Shown here: positions 45,400-57,400 of the stretch, piece after piece
Numbering within the stretch: the stretch's first letter is position 1
Layout of the letters: every line of letters begins with the position of its first letter
Source of the DNA: Cryptomeria japonica
Taxonomy: Eukaryota; Streptophyta; Pinopsida; Cupressales; Cupressaceae
Length of the DNA: 64,000 nucleotides
Assembly: GCF_030272615.1 (NCBI RefSeq)
Contig: NC_081408.1
Coordinates: 769,633,336-769,697,335 of the forward strand
Reading direction: 5' to 3'
Position numbers and translations under genes: made by a program
Notes under the pieces: generated by a model
The model's input: only the letters and a program-made list of their open reading frames with translations
Databases searched by the model: none
What the model was told of the DNA's origin: nothing

Positions 45400-46523
45400 T
45401 GTAGTGTCATAAAATTGCGACCCTAGCAATTTTAACCACATTTGAGGTCCTCACCTTGGAGGAAACATCTTCCTTCCCAATTCAGACTTATCTCTACATT
45501 TTCACCTTGAACCTCTCCTTGTTTAAGAATTCAGATCACCTCGGGACCCTATCCGGACCCTAAGATAGGGTAGTAGGGTGGCCCCAAGATAGGTCCCCTA
45601 GGTCCTATCTGCATTTTGGGATTCCAAACTTCCTCGATTTCATCCTTAGGTGATATGAATTAATTATTTGAGGCATGTATAAAAGGGATTTATTCTTCTA
45701 ATTTGCAGATACAGGAAAGATACAATAGGCAACATTAAAGTGAAAGGTCTTCTTCAAGCATCCATCAAGTCTTCTTCTTCATGTGTCTTCTTCATTCATC
45801 CATTGGAGAAACATCTACAACATTCATTTGCAAGAATATGCGTGTGTTAGGGTTTTGTCATGTTACATGCCATTTCATGCAACACTTATGATTTGATTCA
45901 AGAAGCAAAGCAATCATCATCAATAAATTGTAGATCTACACAGTATACATTTTTATCATTTACAAAAAAACATTTGCAATTACTTTCCTTCAAGGTTGAT
46001 TCCTCAATCAAGGTTTGACTGAGGAAAACCCATATCCACAACCCTTCTTCCCTTCTTTTCTGTGTGTAGGTTTTAGGTGCCAAGCTGTATTTTCAGATTT
46101 TGAGTCTATTTACAGAGGTAGAAAAGCCCTTTTCATTTTGAAAATTTTGTGGAAGACCGTATGCACTTTCAACACGGTCCCACCATATTTTCTCCAAATT
46201 TGCAAGGAAGATCCGTATCAATCTAAATATCTATGATCCGAAGTTACAATGTGATCCAGAACTGATAGCTCCTCATTCCACTCATTTTATCTCTCTTTCC
46301 TACATAGTCAACAAGTCAACTTTCTCATTTGAAAAAGAGGGTAAATCACAAATCAACCCTTGCAATCCACTTGGAATTCACATCCTTGTTTCCCTTGGAT
46401 TTGGATCTAGTGGATTCAAGCCCCTCTTTTGAAAGTAAAGTTCCTCCAAGCACAAATCATCCTAGTAACTTCCTTTCTCTCTCCTAGGTGGAGAGTCACT
46501 AGGGTCTAATTTTACACTTTACA
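45400..46523 (+). repeat. Element C 3' LTR
   Basis: This 1,124-bp LTR starts TGTAGTGTCATAAAATTG and ends cactttaca. The TATA-like tgtataaaag is at 45676-45685. The last ~945 bp pair with 40031-40976. Confidence 0.88.
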
Positions 46524-47044
46524 CTTGGCTTGTACATTTTTTATTTAAGTAATACTTTTAATCACAAATCTCCTAGGAAAATATCCTTGACCATTAATCC
46601 TAATTCTTTCCATAGTAATACCATTTAAATATGAGAAAAGTGTGATCTACTCTTGAAATTGACCAAGTTGCTACCTCTTATTGGAAAAATTAGCATGATT
46701 TCTATAGTATGAGAATGTATGTATTAAGTAAAAAAGGTGAAAGCACTTAGTTTAGACTAAAAGAATGAAATTTTTCAGACTTCAATATCTTTTTTGAATA
46801 AAAAACTACTATAGAGTGAAATAATAGAGATCCATTATTTTCTCTTGGATAAGAATAATTGGAATAGTTAAGATCTATTGTTTTCACTTGGATAAGAATA
46901 ATTAGAATAATTAAGATCCATTATTGTCTCTTGGATAAGAATAATTTGGATTATCTTTGTAAAATATAAATGATGCTCTGCAAAAAGGATTAGAAAATTT
47001 GTTTGATGGCAACACACACAAGAGCACAAGAAACAAACGTTTAG
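46524..47044. other. Unrecognised sequence right of element C
   Basis: AT-rich, no gene. The word ttggataagaataatt recurs at about 46850, 46890 and 46935, a short three-copy repeat with about 40-bp spacing. Confidence 0.5.
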
Positions 47045-48832
47045 TGTTAGCAACAAAAGATTATCCTAAACAGGCATATCAAGAGAGATATTAAGCATGA
47101 AATAGAAAGCATATAAACATAGAATAAAATAGCTAATCAAGATGCTCATAGTTGCTCCTCCCTTGTTCCTCTCCTCTCCAAGTCCCAAATGAGTGTAGCT
47201 CTCAGCTTTTAGCACTAGCCATGGATGCCATATGGAGATTCAAGATGGTTGAATATGATAAGCAAATACTATGCAAGAGTAGATAGTGATGCTATGAAAA
47301 AGCTCTATGCTAATGCCAGTATAACAACAATACTCTAAATGCCTCCTTTTGCTTGAGGAGAAGGGTTCTATTTATAGAAGAAATGGGGAAATGAAGGGTT
47401 AAGATTGAATGGTTTGATCAAGGGCCAAGTTTGAAAGTTGGGGATCCATGTGCACAATTGGCACCAATAAAATGGTGACAAGTGTCAACATAGGATTGGG
47501 TTGAGAAAAGAGGTTGGAGGCATTAAAGGCCTAAGAAGACCTCATGGTTATCTAGAGGCTAAGGGTCAAGTCCAAATTAAGATTACCCACTGGATTAAGA
47601 GTTAATCCAAGGATAAACCTTTGTACAAATGTTTAAGAGATAATCATGGTCAAAGCATTAATGGCCTGATGAGACCTTTGGGTTGGGTAGAGGTTGAGTC
47701 AAAACAAATGTTTTAACCATGTGGGAGGGTTTGAGGTAACCATTAATGGTTATTGGAGACTTTTGGGATTAAGTGGTTGAAGGTTGAAAGCCTTCAATGG
47801 TTATCAAAGACTTTGAGCCATTTACTGGTTGAAGGTTGAAAGCCTTTAATGGTTATCAAAGACTTTGAGGGTTTGAGAAGTGACTTCCCTTTTGCTTAGG
47901 AATGTGACAAAGTTTAGAGAAGGGGTTAGGTTATTTAGAAGTGATTAGAAAATTCTAGAAGGGGTTTAGGCATGCAAGTGGATTTTGTAGGAAAATGCAA
48001 GTGGGAGAAATTTTGGTATTTTCAATTAAAATAAAATCATTTATTTCAATTAAATGGTGTAATTTGCATTTGGATAAATATTAAAATAAATATTAATTTA
48101 TTTAAATAAGAAAAATGAAGATAAAGCATTAAAATGCTTGAAGACTTTGAGGGAAACCATTAAAGGCTTGAAGACTTTTAAGGAAAACCATTAAAGTCTT
48201 AAGAAGACTTTAAGGGAAGCCATTAAGTTTGAAGACTTTAAAGCCATCAAGTTTGAAGACTTTAAGGGAAACCATTAAAGGCTTAAGAAGACTATAGAAG
48301 GAAGCCATCAAGTTTGAATACTTTAAGGGAAACCATTAAAGGTTTCAAGTGGGTGAGGATAAATAGGATTTTAAATAAATAATTTATTTAAAATAGTTGT
48401 GCAACTTGCTTTTGTAGGAAAATACAAGTGGGTGGAGGATAAAGGTGATTTAAATAAATTATTTATTTAAAATAATTGTGCAACTTGCATTTGTAGGAAA
48501 ACGCAAGTGGGTAGAGGATAAAGGTGATTTAAATAAATGTTAATTTATTTAAATGTGAGAGGTGGGATTTTGGGGGATTTAAATAAATATTAATTTATTT
48601 AAATGTGAGAGAATATTTAATTAAATAAATATGATTTATTTATTTAATTAATGGTCTGAATTTGGTTAAGTGAATTAAATCAAATAAATTGAATAATTTA
48701 TTTAATTAATAGGAGAAGAGGGTTAAGATGAATTAATTAAATATTAATTTAATTAATTATTAATTGATGGTTAAATAATCAAATAAATACTAAGTATTCA
48801 TTTAATTAAGTGGACAGATTTATGTGACTACA
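47045..48832 (-). repeat. Probable solo LTR of a Tat-type element (edges approximate)
   Basis: Its right part is built from AT palindromes of aataaatattaattta words (48020-48800) and ends ggacagatttatgtgactaca. This closely mimics the layout of element A's LTR, which ends gacaattttaggtgtctaca after the same kind of palindromes. On the minus strand a TATA-like CTATAAATAG lies near 47370. The start tgttagcaac at 47045 is a guess. Repeated phrases such as ggttgaaagccttcaatgg (47790, 47830) and gaagactttaagggaaacc (48130-48330) are internal. No partner LTR is in the window. Confidence 0.45.
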
Positions 48833-50073
48833 ATAAATAGGTCTCTTCTAGGCTTGATGGTATTTAAAAATAAGAAGATATCTACGAGAAGTAGAATCCT
48901 AGAAGAGCATGGCTCCAACAAGAAGATAAGAATACTATTTTTTTCACATAGATTTTAAAATCCAAAGATAATGAAATCACATCTCGAAACTTAAGTTGGA
49001 AGATTGAGAAATCCATGAATATCCCCAAAGCCTCAAATCCTCCTTGTAACTTTCTAGGAGAAAATTATTTCAGTGAATGGTTGTTGTATTACCTAGATTT
49101 TACCCTTGATCATTGGAAAGGAGAATATGAGGCTTATTTAGGCCATTTCTAAAGAGAAAGCTTAGGTGGCTCTCTTTGGTATGGTTGAAGATAGGGCTCT
49201 TGAGATAGATAAGTTCTAGGTTTTCTTTTTCTTTGGGTTATAGGATCTTATGAAGAGAAAGCTATAGAATTTTGTTTAGGAATCTAAAGACTCCAGATAG
49301 TCTTTGAAATCCCTAAATTCTACTTTCTTGGCCCTCATTCAAAATAAGAATGAATGTTATCAAAACTAAAGACTTTAGATTGATTTCCCTATGCAATATT
49401 GTTTATATATTTTAAAGGTTATTACTAACATGTCAAAAAGTTCCATTCTTTTCATTATCTCAAAGTAACAATAGAGGTTTTTAAATGTTTTTAAAGGGGA
49501 ACTAGTTATTAACAAGTTATTCACTCCTTACATGTTAGAGAAAGGAAGGAATCAAACTAGATGTCTTTAAGACCTATGACAGCTCCATAGTTTTAGGGTC
49601 GACTCAAATTCTAAACGTCCACTAAATTGTCAAACAACCTAGAGGTAAGGTTGTTGACTTACTTTAGTTGCTTTTTATTTCGCTACTGTTTTTGTTCAAT
49701 AATAATGTACAAAACTTTGAAAGAATTATAGATTCCTCCTTTTAGTCCTTTTAGTTTGCCATAGTCTGAGCGTTTTTTTTTCCGAAATATGTATGCAACC
49801 AGATGAAGATTGATATGGGCAGAGACAGTGCAGAAACAAAAACAAACTCAGAAATTATATTATATCTACTTCTCAGAAGAGCGAATAACAATTCATATTA
49901 TATCTTATTTATAGTCAATGTGATGAAGATAAGACAGAATTAAATAGCTAGGAAACATCTAGAATTCAAATCTGGAAGCTTCTATTTGCACATGTCTGGG
50001 GTAGCAATTAATAATTACCAACAAAGATGATGAGAATATTTCGGAGGGTTTTGGTGAAGATCAAGCTAATAAA
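48833..50073. other. Unrecognised sequence
   Basis: No gene, repeat or element motif recognised. It could include promoter sequence of the gene fragment that follows. Confidence 0.4.
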
Positions 50074-50337
50074 ATGGGCGTCATTTGGTCCAAAATAAAG
50101 AAAATGAAAAAAAGAGTGACTAGCTGTGTGCACAAAAAAAAGGGTAGAGCAATTTCATGGTTGCGTGAGTTACTAACAGAGCAAGTAACCCCAGAGCTTT
50201 TGTCGAAAGAGAATAAGACAATCTGGTTTATGGCAACCCCCATGCTAATTTATAACAACTTTTATGGGGTAGCTATCAATATTACGAGCGTTCTATCTTT
50301 TATGCATTGTTTGCCAAGTAGCATTATCTCGCCCTAG
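50074..50337 (+). pseudogene. Possible MATE-transporter N-terminal exon fragment
   Basis: An 87-codon open stretch. Residues about 29-80 (TPELLSKENKTIWFMATPML then N-N-F-Y-G-V-A-I) resemble the start of plant DTX/MATE transporters, whose first membrane helix follows E-x-K-K-x-W-x-I-A-x-P. The downstream L-S-F-M-H-C-L could be a decayed S-F-x-G-H-x-L. The basic N-terminus (K-I-K-K-M-K-K-R) also fits. MATE proteins export metabolites or metals by proton exchange. After the stop at 50335 no continuation is found, so this is at best a fragment or a first exon. The match is by eye and weak. Confidence 0.25.
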
Positions 50338-53092
50338 TTGTCTCAGAATGCAGAAGTGGATTATGCTGCTCTTATCCACTTTATTCACAAAAATCCAGCA
50401 GTGTTCACTACAAACAGTCCATATGCAATGCATTCAGCCAGAGCAAGATTCACATCTGAATGAATTTCGTGCACATTCACAATTGAATAAAAATATTGGT
50501 TCATCTCATTCTCAGATCATTCTAAATTTATCGAATTCTGATCTATGAGAGATCTGAACAACATCATGTGAGATTTGTTCTTGCTGCACTTTCAGCATAA
50601 TCATTATTGGAGCCCATTATATCTTGTGTTTTCGGATTCTCCGCCGCAAAATCGGATTCCCACCGCCACACTCCCGGGATGCATGATTTTTTTGGCTGAA
50701 ACACACAAACAAATAGATTGTTACAGGATTGAGTGCAGATTTGTAGTTATACATGATCATTAACAAGTGATAATGCTTTCATAGTTTTTTGGTTTACACC
50801 AATGGCTTTTGATATAAAAAAACACTGGTTTTTTTTCATGTTTGATAGTGCATAAATAATTTTAAAGACTAATTTTGATATGAAAAACATTGGTTTTCTA
50901 CTAGGTTGCACCTCCTCCTACATACGCTAGTTGTATTCAGAGTCTAATGAGACAACTAAGAGAAGAATGAAAGCAAATGATGCAAACTTTTCAATTATAA
51001 CCAAATGATATAATGATGCAGTGGGGACTTACAGTCTCCCAACAACACGTGAATTTCCAAGTCTGGAATTAACGTTGTAATGTATCAGAGCTTGGTATTA
51101 AAAAATAGTTTGGTTTAATTCATTAAGCAGCATCTGTAGCACAGTGCAACAGAGGAAATGTGATCACAAACAGCCACAAAATGGACACTGCGAAAGTGCT
51201 GAGGCATAAAGAGGAACAATCTGGGAAACTTATGGTACGTGATGCCATAAAGATCCTATAGAACATATAATAAATTTTAAAAAATATATATATAAATTTT
51301 TTATTCCTAAAATAATACAATTATCTAAAATAATAAAAATCGCTACATTATTTAAAATAAACATATATATAAAAATAAATGTTCTACCTTATATTAACTT
51401 TCCAATTCCACCCATTCTAAGAAATAATGGCTTCCAGGTAAACTGCTGAAACAATACATCAAGTTAATACTGCTATTATCGTGGAAACAAAAAAAAACGC
51501 ATGCAACTTCCCACCTGGTTGCTGCATTTTGGGACATTTCAATTTTGAAACATTACATTTCATCAACATTTCAACACAATTTAAGATGCATCTGCAGCAA
51601 ATGATTGGCTTGCCTTTAAACAAGGGCTCGAGTTCCTCCTTTAGCCGGACGACCTATTTTGCAGATCGACGGCTCATAGCAGTGCAAGATAATGAGAGGA
51701 TTATTTACGGTAGGATTTCACAATTCACACAATTCGCATTTTCGCCTTTCACGCATTTCGCACCTTCGCCGTTCACGCATTTTGCATTTTGCATTTTGGC
51801 GGAATTCATTTGGTTGTTGCATTTCCATTCACACATCTTCCAATCCATTCAACTTTTTGATGCACGGCCGTCGATGTAATAAAAAACTTCGTCAGTGGGC
51901 TCAGGTTAAAAATTTGGAATGTTTTTACTTTTTAAATTGAATACATATACTTTATAAATTAGATTTTACGTCCTAATAAATTTGCTTTTTAATAAACTTC
52001 TACGTAAGGTTTAGGTTTACTATTTTAGTATTATTTAAAATAAAATCTATCACGGTCTATTATTTTAGTACTAGTTAGCCCTTTATTTTTTATTAAAATA
52101 AAAGTTTTTTTTTTTTTAATTTTATGTATTTTTTTTAATTTACACTTATTCTTATCTCTATGCATTATATTTGACATCAACTAATAAAACACGATTTTCT
52201 TTTTAAGAAATATCATAGTGTATTTTCATTTCTTAAGTTTTAGACATTTTTCCATGTTTTCAACATAAATCATTAAATTCCATTTATAATTTTACTCTAC
52301 CATGTCAAGGCCATGGGAATTGAATGCTAATATGATTTTAACATAATTCAAAATAATGAATAAGAGTTTTAAACTAGCATGAAATAAGGTAGTTGAGCAA
52401 GCAAAATAAGAATAGAGGATGAGAATGACATAATCCTATTGATAGAATTCCACTTTAAATTACTTGTCTAGAGTGGCACCAAGAGTCATTGTTAAAAAAA
52501 CCAAAGTAAAACTTTCATGATCATGTTTTTTTGGAAGAGATTTCCTTCTCTATTTGATAGAAAATATTTTTTCAAATAATTTTTGTGCTAATCCCAAACT
52601 CTCTCTACATTTCTTTCTTTTCAACAAAATATATAAGACTAATAAATATAAATGCATTTAGAACACTAAGTGATCAATAAAGAAAAGAAGTACAAAACAA
52701 TCTAAAAGAATACAATGAACCCTTGTTAATTAATTTATTTATTTAAATTCTATCAGATTAATTATAAGGTTTACGATTGAAAAGTAAAAAGTTTTGAGGG
52801 GACCCAAAACTCCTTACATTGAAGGGACCCGAAACCCTTTGGAATTAAATAAGAATCCAGAACCCAAAAGTAGAGTGCTGATAAAAATACAAACAATGAC
52901 TAACATTAGCCAATCGTTAACCAAACATCAGTAGGATAGCATAGAGCAAGCCATGATGAACATAAATGTTTAAAGAAACAAATTGATCACCTTTCACATC
53001 TTCAAGAAAATAATAATATCAAGGTGCTTGATTTAGTCAAATAGAGTTAATCAGAAGGATCTTCAAAATTTAATGCATGATAGATTCGGTAA
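50338..53092. other. Mostly unrecognised sequence with one small CpG-richer patch
   Basis: No supported gene. 51481-51879 is open for 132 codons (M-E-T-K-K-N-A-C-N...), with a short repeat F-S-P-F-T-H-F-A made by cgcctttcacgcatttcgca words at about 51735-51790; codon pattern and length do not persuade me. 51600-51870 is richer in CG pairs than the rest of the window, which suggests less methylated or younger DNA. 51240-52260 is very AT-rich. Confidence 0.45.
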
Positions 53093-53143
53093 GATAAATG
53101 ATTAAATGAGAGATAAATGAAATCTCTCATTCAATCATTTATC
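53093..53143. other. Inverted repeat with 20-bp arms
   Basis: Arms 53093-53112 (gataaatgattaaatgagag) and 53124-53143 are reverse complements with one mismatch and an 11-base loop. It could be a MITE remnant or the stem of a small-RNA precursor. Confidence 0.8.
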
Positions 53144-53388
53144 CTATCGATAAACCATCAAGAAAACTTCAAGCTATTTTCATCTGATAATCATTCCTCT
53201 TTATATATTGAATCTACTTAGTCAATCAATATCAATTGCATGGTATATCGGCGATCACTGATGGTTATTCGGGTTAACTATGTATCCCAATTCACATCGG
53301 ATGTGTTCCCAGCAATAAACAAATAATTATCAAGTGCTTTCGGGTGGCAAAGTATGCACCGCTTGGGATGTATAACCTTTAGTTAGTG

Positions 53389-53416
53389 ATCGGTGTCAAT
53401 TAACATAGACACCGAT
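53389..53416. other. Inverted repeat with 9-bp arms in an ATCGGT-rich patch
   Basis: atcggtgtc (53389-53397) and gacaccgat (53408-53416) are exact reverse complements. They lie in a 53240-53612 patch where ATCGGT, ACCGAT or ACCGGT words recur on both strands. Confidence 0.8.
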
Positions 53417-53549
53417 TCCCATCAGTTAATATGCCACGCCAACCCCATCGTGAATACCGATTGGCATATACACTATGTTACGTGAATCCTGATTAGTATC
53501 GGGCTAGTAATAAATTAAACACCGGTTGATAACATATACCAAAGGGTGC

Positions 53550-53612
53550 GATCAAGTAGTGTCTTGATCGGTCATGTCCATAAGACATGACCGGTCAAGG
53601 CACTACTTGATC
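53550..53612. other. Near-perfect hairpin with 29-bp arms and 5-base loop
   Basis: Arm 1 (53550-53578, starts gatcaagtagtg, ends ggtcatgtc) is the reverse complement of arm 2 (53584-53612) except at two positions. In plus-strand RNA both would be G-U wobbles, so the stem would be continuous. It lies just before the copia remnant. It may be a MITE centre, an LTR structure or a small-RNA precursor. Confidence 0.85.
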
Positions 53613-53772
53613 CTCCCCTCTTGCATATATGTATCATTTGATATTTGTGAAGAGGATATTGAAATCGAAAAATACTCCTCTCACCTATCAAACAAAGAAG
53701 ATAGTTAGATTTATAATAGAGATATAAAATTACATAGATATAGAGAATACAATTAAGAATACATCTTGCATA

Positions 53773-55620
53773 TTGAATTGTAAATTGAATATCATTTACA
53801 CAAAGGACATAGATAAGATTAAGGGGAAAGGAAAAGGTAAGGCCCTAGTTGTTGTTGCTTTACAACAAAATTCTTGGATCATTGAATTGGATGCTTCACA
53901 CCACATGGCTTCTTCAAAATATGATTTCACCTCTTTAGAGCCATGTTCTATGCCTTCCATGTTAATGGGTTTTGACACTCTCATTGAAGTGCATAGGAAA
54001 TGGTTTGTTGATGTGGGCGAAGGGACATTTGAGGATTTCCTTTGTGTTTCATCTTTATCAACTAATCTCCTATCTATTTATAGATCACTCACACTGGTTC
54101 TGGCAAGTGAGTTAAGTTCACACCAGATACAATGGTAATTAGTGAAATGCATAATGGGTCTATTATTGTTGTGGAAAAAGCATATCATCATTCTAGATTA
54201 TAACAATTTTCTCACTTTGTTCCTAACTTTCCTTCGACAGTATTACTCATTCATGCAGATGAGGTGAGTTGTTTGTGGCATCAATAATTTGGCCACTTGA
54301 ACAATCATTACTTGCAACAACTCAGTCAACAAGACATGGTTTCAAGTTTGCCATCTATTCGATTTTCTGATGGATTTTTTCGGGGATGAATTCTTGGCAA
54401 GTATCTTGAGGAGAATTCCGATAAAGATAAAGCATAGAGAGATACACAACTATTGTAGTTGGTATATAGTGACTTGGCCAAACCATTTCCACACCATCCT
54501 TCAGTAGGGATAGATATATCTTGACATTTATTGATGACTTTTCCAAGTATACATGGGTTTACTTTCTCAAACAAAAGTCTAAGGTATTTGAGAATTTTCT
54601 AGATTTCAAAGATTTTGTAGAGAAACAATCTGGGAAGTTCATCAAGATTCTGCATATAGACAATTGGGGTGAATATGTTAATGAATTGTTGAGCACAGGG
54701 AGTCACTCATCCACCATCAAGGTAGTTAAAACTACTCTACATGATATATTTTTGATGTCAAACTTGGTTCTTTCGCATTACTTCTTGGGGATTGGGATTA
54801 CTTAGTCATCTTCAGATATCTTCCTTGGACAACCGAAGTATACACTTGATATGCTCTCTAGATTTCGCGTGGCTGGCTGTATGCCTACATCGACTCTATT
54901 TTTGTCAGGGGTCAAACTTGAGGCTAAGTTCTCTTCACCCTTGGTTGATGGCACTGTATACCAACAACTTGTTGTGATTCTCATCTACTTGACTCATATG
55001 AGATTCGACATTTCATATGTTGTGGGGATGGTCTCTCGATTGATGTAAGAGCCACATGAGTTACATTGGAAAGCAGCTAAGCAGATCCTCCACTACATTC
55101 AGGGTACTCACAATTATGGAATTCAGTATGCAACAGGTGTGGATATTGACTTGGTCAGATATACAAATTTAGATTGGGCAAGTGATTGTCAAGATCACAA
55201 GTCTACTTCAGGGTATTGCTTCTCACTTGATTCTCATCCAGTTTGTTGGTCGAGGAAGAAGTAGACTACAATTTCTCTTTCATTAAGAGAGGCTGAGTAT
55301 CAAGATGAATTCAATGCCACCACTGAGGCTACTTGGATTAGAATATTCTCGTTGAGTTTGGTATTCCAATACGAAAGCCTACCATCATCTTTTGTGGTAA
55401 TCAAAGTTCTATATAGATCTCACCAAATCTAGTACACCACTAGTGGATGAAACACATTAAGATACATATGCACTACATAAGGGAGTTGATTCAAGAAGGC
55501 ATCATTTATCTTAATTATTGTTCTACATCAGAGCAAAATGCATAAATATTCACCAAACCCTTCATTAAAAGAAATTTCCTTCATTTGGGATCTTTTCTTG
55601 GGATGCGATAGGTGTCTACT
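53773..55620 (+). pseudogene. Ty1/copia pol remnant (protease, integrase part, RT end, RNase H)
   Basis: Plus-strand copia order is kept but large parts are missing. Protease at 53860-54100: N-S-W-I-I-E-L-D-A-S-H-H-M, where the usual I-D-S-G-A-S active site is changed, then VDVGEGTFEDFLCVSSLSTN. GAG-pre-integrase traces (L-W-H-x...G-H-L-N) lie near 54270. Integrase core at 54515-54700: FIDDFSKYTWVYFLKQKSK and L-H-I-D-N-W-G-E-Y. Then a jump, with most of RT lost, to the RT end (SHYFLGIGIT, QQLVVILIYLTHMRFDISY). RNase H at 55140-55560 shows STSGYCFSLDSHPVCWSRKK and L-R-E-A-E-Y. Gag and the 5' LTR are not found. Many stops. Confidence 0.88.
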
Positions 55621-55789
55621 TCATGAGGGGCTTCTTAGTCCTTCCTTCTTCATCTCTCTATTTAAAGGTGAGGGGGGTCTATTCCTCTTATGGTGGGGAT
55701 TCTTCTTTGGGGGGATATTTGTGTACATGGGTATCTAACATGGCCTCATTAATTTGTCATGACCCATCTTTTCACTCACCTATGCTACG

Positions 55790-55801
55790 CTTAAGGGGGG
55801 A
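55790..55801 (+). other. Polypurine tract of the copia element
   Basis: cttaagggggga directly before TGTTAGTGAAG. This is the usual position before a 3' LTR. Confidence 0.75.
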
Positions 55802-56395
55802 TGTTAGTGAAGTTTTTTTGTTTTTTTTCTTATGTTTCGGGGTATTTATTTTTCCCACACATATATTATTTAAGCTTGCTTAGGTTATTAGTCGTGGTTA
55901 ATATGTCAACACATGATGAAATACTTCATGTACAAGTGTAACTCTCCACCTCACATGGGTAGTTGAGTTACACACATTATTTCGACTTGTTGTGCCACCT
56001 CTCACAACCACTATTTTGTCATTTCCTAAGTGGGTTATGGGGTAGTTAGCTTTCTCACCCTCTTTTGGCCTTATGTGCCAACTTTCTCAACTCCTTTCCT
56101 GTCTTCATGTAAGGACGTTATGCCACATGTTTTGGCATTTACCAAGAAGGTAAAATCTCCTACTTTTTATGGGGAATAGGAGTTAATGCACCCCTTGGAT
56201 GTATATGCTACTATACTTATATATGATAAGCACTATACTCTCACCTTAACTAGTTTAGTGATAGCTTTGTGAGAGTCTTCTCAAAATTCTCTTCTTTGTC
56301 TCTATGTTTATCTCATATTTGATTTAGATCTTCATTCAGCTATTTTGATATTTGATCATCTGTTGCTTGGAGTTGCATGTGATCTATGACCAACA
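55802..56395 (+). repeat. Copia 3' LTR
   Basis: The LTR is about 594 bp, starting TGTTAGTGAAG and ending atgaccaaca, so it has TG...CA ends and a short terminal inverted repeat (TGTT/AACA). A TATA-like acttatatatgataag lies near 56216. To its right the sequence continues as the minus-strand LINE below, suggesting that the copia element inserted into that LINE. Confidence 0.7.
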
Positions 56396-57400
56396 TCAGA
56401 TCCTAGCTCACCTCTGACTTCTCGTAGAATCTAACAAACTCACCTAAACCAGCATCAACACTCATGATGATGAGATTAGAGAAGGGTCAAATAAAATTGT
56501 TGATCTTGGTAAAAATATTAGAACTCATTTTACTTTCCTAAAGAAGCATGTTGTCCGTATTCAACTCTTTCACCATATTTTTAACCAAAATCTATTTATG
56601 GGAACCATTTGGTCTCGTAAAATTCCATGAAATGACAATAATTTATTTTGGTTCCAAGATTAGACTTGCTCCAAGGTACTTTGGCTACCATTAGCCACAT
56701 ATCTAGCCGTATTGAAATGTCTCACATCTCTTGTTTACTTTTTGCCCAATTTTGAATCCTTCCCTACATCTACCAACTTCTTAACACCTTTAGTCAAAAT
56801 GTTAGACCAAGGGACTTCTATCAAAGACACACACATGGAAAGATGAACCTCTTCATTCCCTTCGAGTTAGCAACTAGATGCATAGGAGCCCAATCATGTA
56901 AAGGAGTGATCTATTGAGGAGACACTAAGGGGTGACTCACCAGAGAGCGAAGCCCCTTGAGAAAGTCCAAAAGTCATAAAAGGAAGAATATCCAAAATGG
57001 GGAGTGACAGGTTAGAGTCCTTAGACTCACCAATAACTAGGGAACCTGAATCCACTGGGGTATTTTAAAGAGAAAGCATGACCTCCAGGGAGACTTCAAG
57101 AGGAGAATCCAAGATCCTAGGCAAAGGATCTCTATCCTAATTGAGAGCCAAAGGGAGCGAAGTCTCCGCACTCATTGATTTCTAAGAAGCTACATTTATA
57201 TTATCCATCCTCTTCCAAAAATAGCTTGAAGAAAAACTAGAACCAGACAGCTCTCCACCTAGGTTGGGCTTCAATGGGCCTATACCTTTTTCCTTAAACA
57301 AAACAACACTGCAACAACCCTTTTGGAAATGAATACTAAGATGACCCATTGAGGAACAAATGTGACAATAGGGGGTTGAGTTTTTGTACTCATTCTACTA
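56396..57400 (-). pseudogene. LINE remnant: ORF1 C-terminus with zinc knuckle and start of ORF2 endonuclease
   Basis: On the minus strand a zinc-knuckle-like CHICSSMGHLSIHFQKGCC is encoded at about 57372-57310. A Ser/Pro/Leu-rich tail with several stops follows, as in plant LINE ORF1. Near 56640-56500 the phrase S-F-H-G-I-L-R-D...I-N-R-F-W-L-K, then N-M-L-L-Q-E-S-K-M-S-S in another frame, resembles the start of the APE-type endonuclease (family S-W-N-x-R-G-L and L-Q-E-T-K). The piece is cut at 56395 by the copia LTR. Confidence 0.55.

Larger units (their letters stand above)
40031..46523 (+). mobile_element. Element C: non-autonomous LTR retrotransposon (gag-like G-patch frame, no RT or integrase)
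   Basis: Two direct repeats of at least 945 bp (40031-40976 and 45576-46523) flank a 4.4-kb interior. The 5' LTR is followed by a primer-site-like TTTTGGTGAACCCAACATC. The interior has one worn frame with a G-patch-like segment and gag-type zinc-finger motifs (41596-42957). A second open frame with 22-residue repeats follows (43910-44794), then a polypurine tract and the 3' LTR. No RT, RNase H or integrase motif is present in any frame, so it would depend on another element's enzymes. A fragment of the same family is at 57400-57900. Confidence 0.8.

Noticed and set aside
51481-51879. 132-codon frame in a CG-richer patch
   Set aside because: No recognisable domain, F-S-P-F-T-H-F-A repeats arise from a short DNA repeat, and no splice or promoter context was seen. 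Kept only as a note.
53773-55620. Copia remnant considered as an active gene because of a 121-codon protease frame
   Set aside because: The active-site triad is altered, most of RT is deleted, and stops occur throughout.
56393-56410. aacatcagatcctag resembling the initiator-Met primer-binding site after the copia LTR
   Set aside because: Read on the other strand the sequence belongs to the LINE reading region, and this LTR is preceded by a polypurine tract, so it is a 3' LTR. The likeness is short and probably chance.
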